15,572 nucleotides of DNA from CAZQYC01 sp043746555 (lineage in GTDB: Bacteria; Pseudomonadota; Gammaproteobacteria; Steroidobacterales; Steroidobacteraceae), in assembly GCA_043746555.1 (NCBI GenBank), contig JAYTQU010000090.1, positions 1 through 15,572 of the forward strand. The letters run 5' to 3'. This document shows positions 14,666 to 15,572 of the stretch, one piece after another. The notes under the pieces were generated by a model. It was given only the letters and a program-made list of their open reading frames with translations. It did not search any database and had not been told where the DNA came from. The position numbers and the translations under genes are program-made. Position 1 is the stretch's first letter, and every line of letters begins with the position of its first letter.

Positions 14666-15571
14666 ATGCTCAACGTTCAATCGCTGTACAAAAGTTACGG
14701 CGATCTTCAAGTAGTCCGCGGCGTCAGCTTCAGTGTTCCCGCTGGACATTGTTACGGCTTGCTCGGGCCGAACGGTGCCGGCAAAACCACCACGTTGCGC
14801 TGTTGTTTAGGCTTGATCGCGCCCGACTCCGGTTCGATCACGCTCGCCGGCTTGCCCGTTCCCAGCGAAGCGCTCAAGGCGCGCATTCGTGTCGGCGTGG
14901 TGCCGCAGTTCGATAGTCTCGATCCGGATTTCGATGTCGCCGAAAATTTGGTGATGTACGCGCGCTACTTTGGCTACTCCCGGAAAGAAGCGCTAACACA
15001 AGTACCTCGTCTTCTGGAATTCGCCGGACTGGCGGACAAGGCAAAAGCCTCTATCGAATCTCTATCCGGCGGCATGAAGCGACGTCTCACATTGGCGCGC
15101 GCAATGGTGAACGACCCACAGATACTTTTTTTGGACGAGCCGACCACCGGTCTCGATCCGCAGGCTCGCCACTTAGTGTGGGATCGATTGAAGACGCTGC
15201 TCTCCGAAGGTCGCACCATCATTTTGACAACGCACTTCATGGACGAAGCGCAACGGCTTTGCGATTGTGTCGCCATCATGGACAAAGGCGTGCTCATTGC
15301 CGAAGACGCGCCGCACTCGCTGATTGACCGCGAGATCGAGCCCGTCGTCATCGAAGTCTACGGCGATAACGTTGAGCAGTGGTTCGAATCGCACGGACGA
15401 ACGCTCTCGATACGCGCGGAACTCGCGGGCGACACGGCATTTTGTTATTGCCGTGAAGCCGATCCGCTGATGAAATCACTCGAAGGATTTAGCGATTTAC
15501 GCGCACTGCGTCGATCGGCCAATCTCGAAGATGTGTTTCTTAAATTCACCGGACGGGATCTACGTGACTAG
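14666..15571 (+). CDS. ABC-2 type exporter ATP-binding protein (NodI-like)
   Basis: The protein is a 301-residue cytosolic ATPase subunit of an ABC exporter. Walker A GPNGAGKTT is at 34-42, the Q-loop Gln at 81, the signature LSGGMKRR at 133-140, Walker B ILFLDEP at 153-159 with catalytic Glu158, and the H-loop His at 190. The C-terminal NLEDVFLKFTGRDLRD is typical of NodI-like ATPases, which pair with a NodJ-type permease. The substrate is unknown; most chromosomal members are not nodulation proteins. No ribosome-binding sequence is visible before ATG 14666, where a hairpin lies instead. It is 53 bases downstream of the synthase gene on the same strand, so co-transcription is possible. A GTG at 15564 overlapping the stop could start the permease. 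Confidence 0.93.
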   Translation: MLNVQSLYKSYGDLQVVRGVSFSVPAGHCYGLLGPNGAGKTTTLRCCLGLIAPDSGSITLAGLPVPSEALKARIRVGVVPQFDSLDPDFDVAENLVMYARYFGYSRKEALTQVPRLLEFAGLADKAKASIESLSGGMKRRLTLARAMVNDPQILFLDEPTTGLDPQARHLVWDRLKTLLSEGRTIILTTHFMDEAQRLCDCVAIMDKGVLIAEDAPHSLIDREIEPVVIEVYGDNVEQWFESHGRTLSIRAELAGDTAFCYCREADPLMKSLEGFSDLRALRRSANLEDVFLKFTGRDLRD

Positions 15572-15572
15572 C

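Overview
The window looks like ordinary chromosome of a gammaproteobacterium with moderately high GC. The main reason is the gene order on the minus strand, tRNA-Leu(UAG), tig, clpP, clpX, lon, together with rraA, a YhgF-type Tex protein, a NodI-like ABC ATPase and signal-peptide-bearing envelope proteins. I cannot name a genus. Both ends are cut inside genes or gene units, so this may be a whole contig.

Left part (1-5571): the protein quality-control block reads right to left. It holds trigger factor, the ClpP peptidase, the ClpX unfoldase and the N-terminal domain of Lon. These are separated by 180-280 bp gaps and not tightly packed; clpX and clpP have promoter-like sites in their gaps. Lon breaks off after about 213 residues, and the first 61 bases are instead the convergent 3' end of a dapF-like gene. 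This is either a real deletion or an assembly chimera. tRNA-Leu lies upstream of tig with a near-consensus -10 box, and rraA lies upstream of that on the same strand.

Middle part (5572-10044): a glycerophosphodiester phosphodiesterase gene (plus strand) is divergent from rraA and convergent with a small outer-membrane beta-barrel gene. Next comes a full-length tex gene on the minus strand.

Accessory-looking stretch (10045-12441): this segment is gene-poor and partly decayed. It holds a receiver-domain fragment lacking its N-terminal half, about 450 bp without a convincing gene, a DUF4382-type lipoprotein, a small multi-pass membrane protein whose reading frame is interrupted by an amber codon near its likely start, and a possible 60-residue basic protein.

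Right part (12442-15572): a LysR regulator is divergent from a citrate-synthase-family gene, with a perfect T-N11-A operator candidate between them. The arrangement resembles citR-citA of Bacillus subtilis. The synthase has Glu where the catalytic Asp is expected. An ABC exporter ATPase of the NodI type follows, and a partner permease may begin at the last bases of the window.

Most of the window is housekeeping sequence. I found no convincing undescribed multi-gene system. The most notable points are the lon/dapF junction, the variant citrate synthase with its operator, and two genes with in-frame stop codons at their 5' ends.
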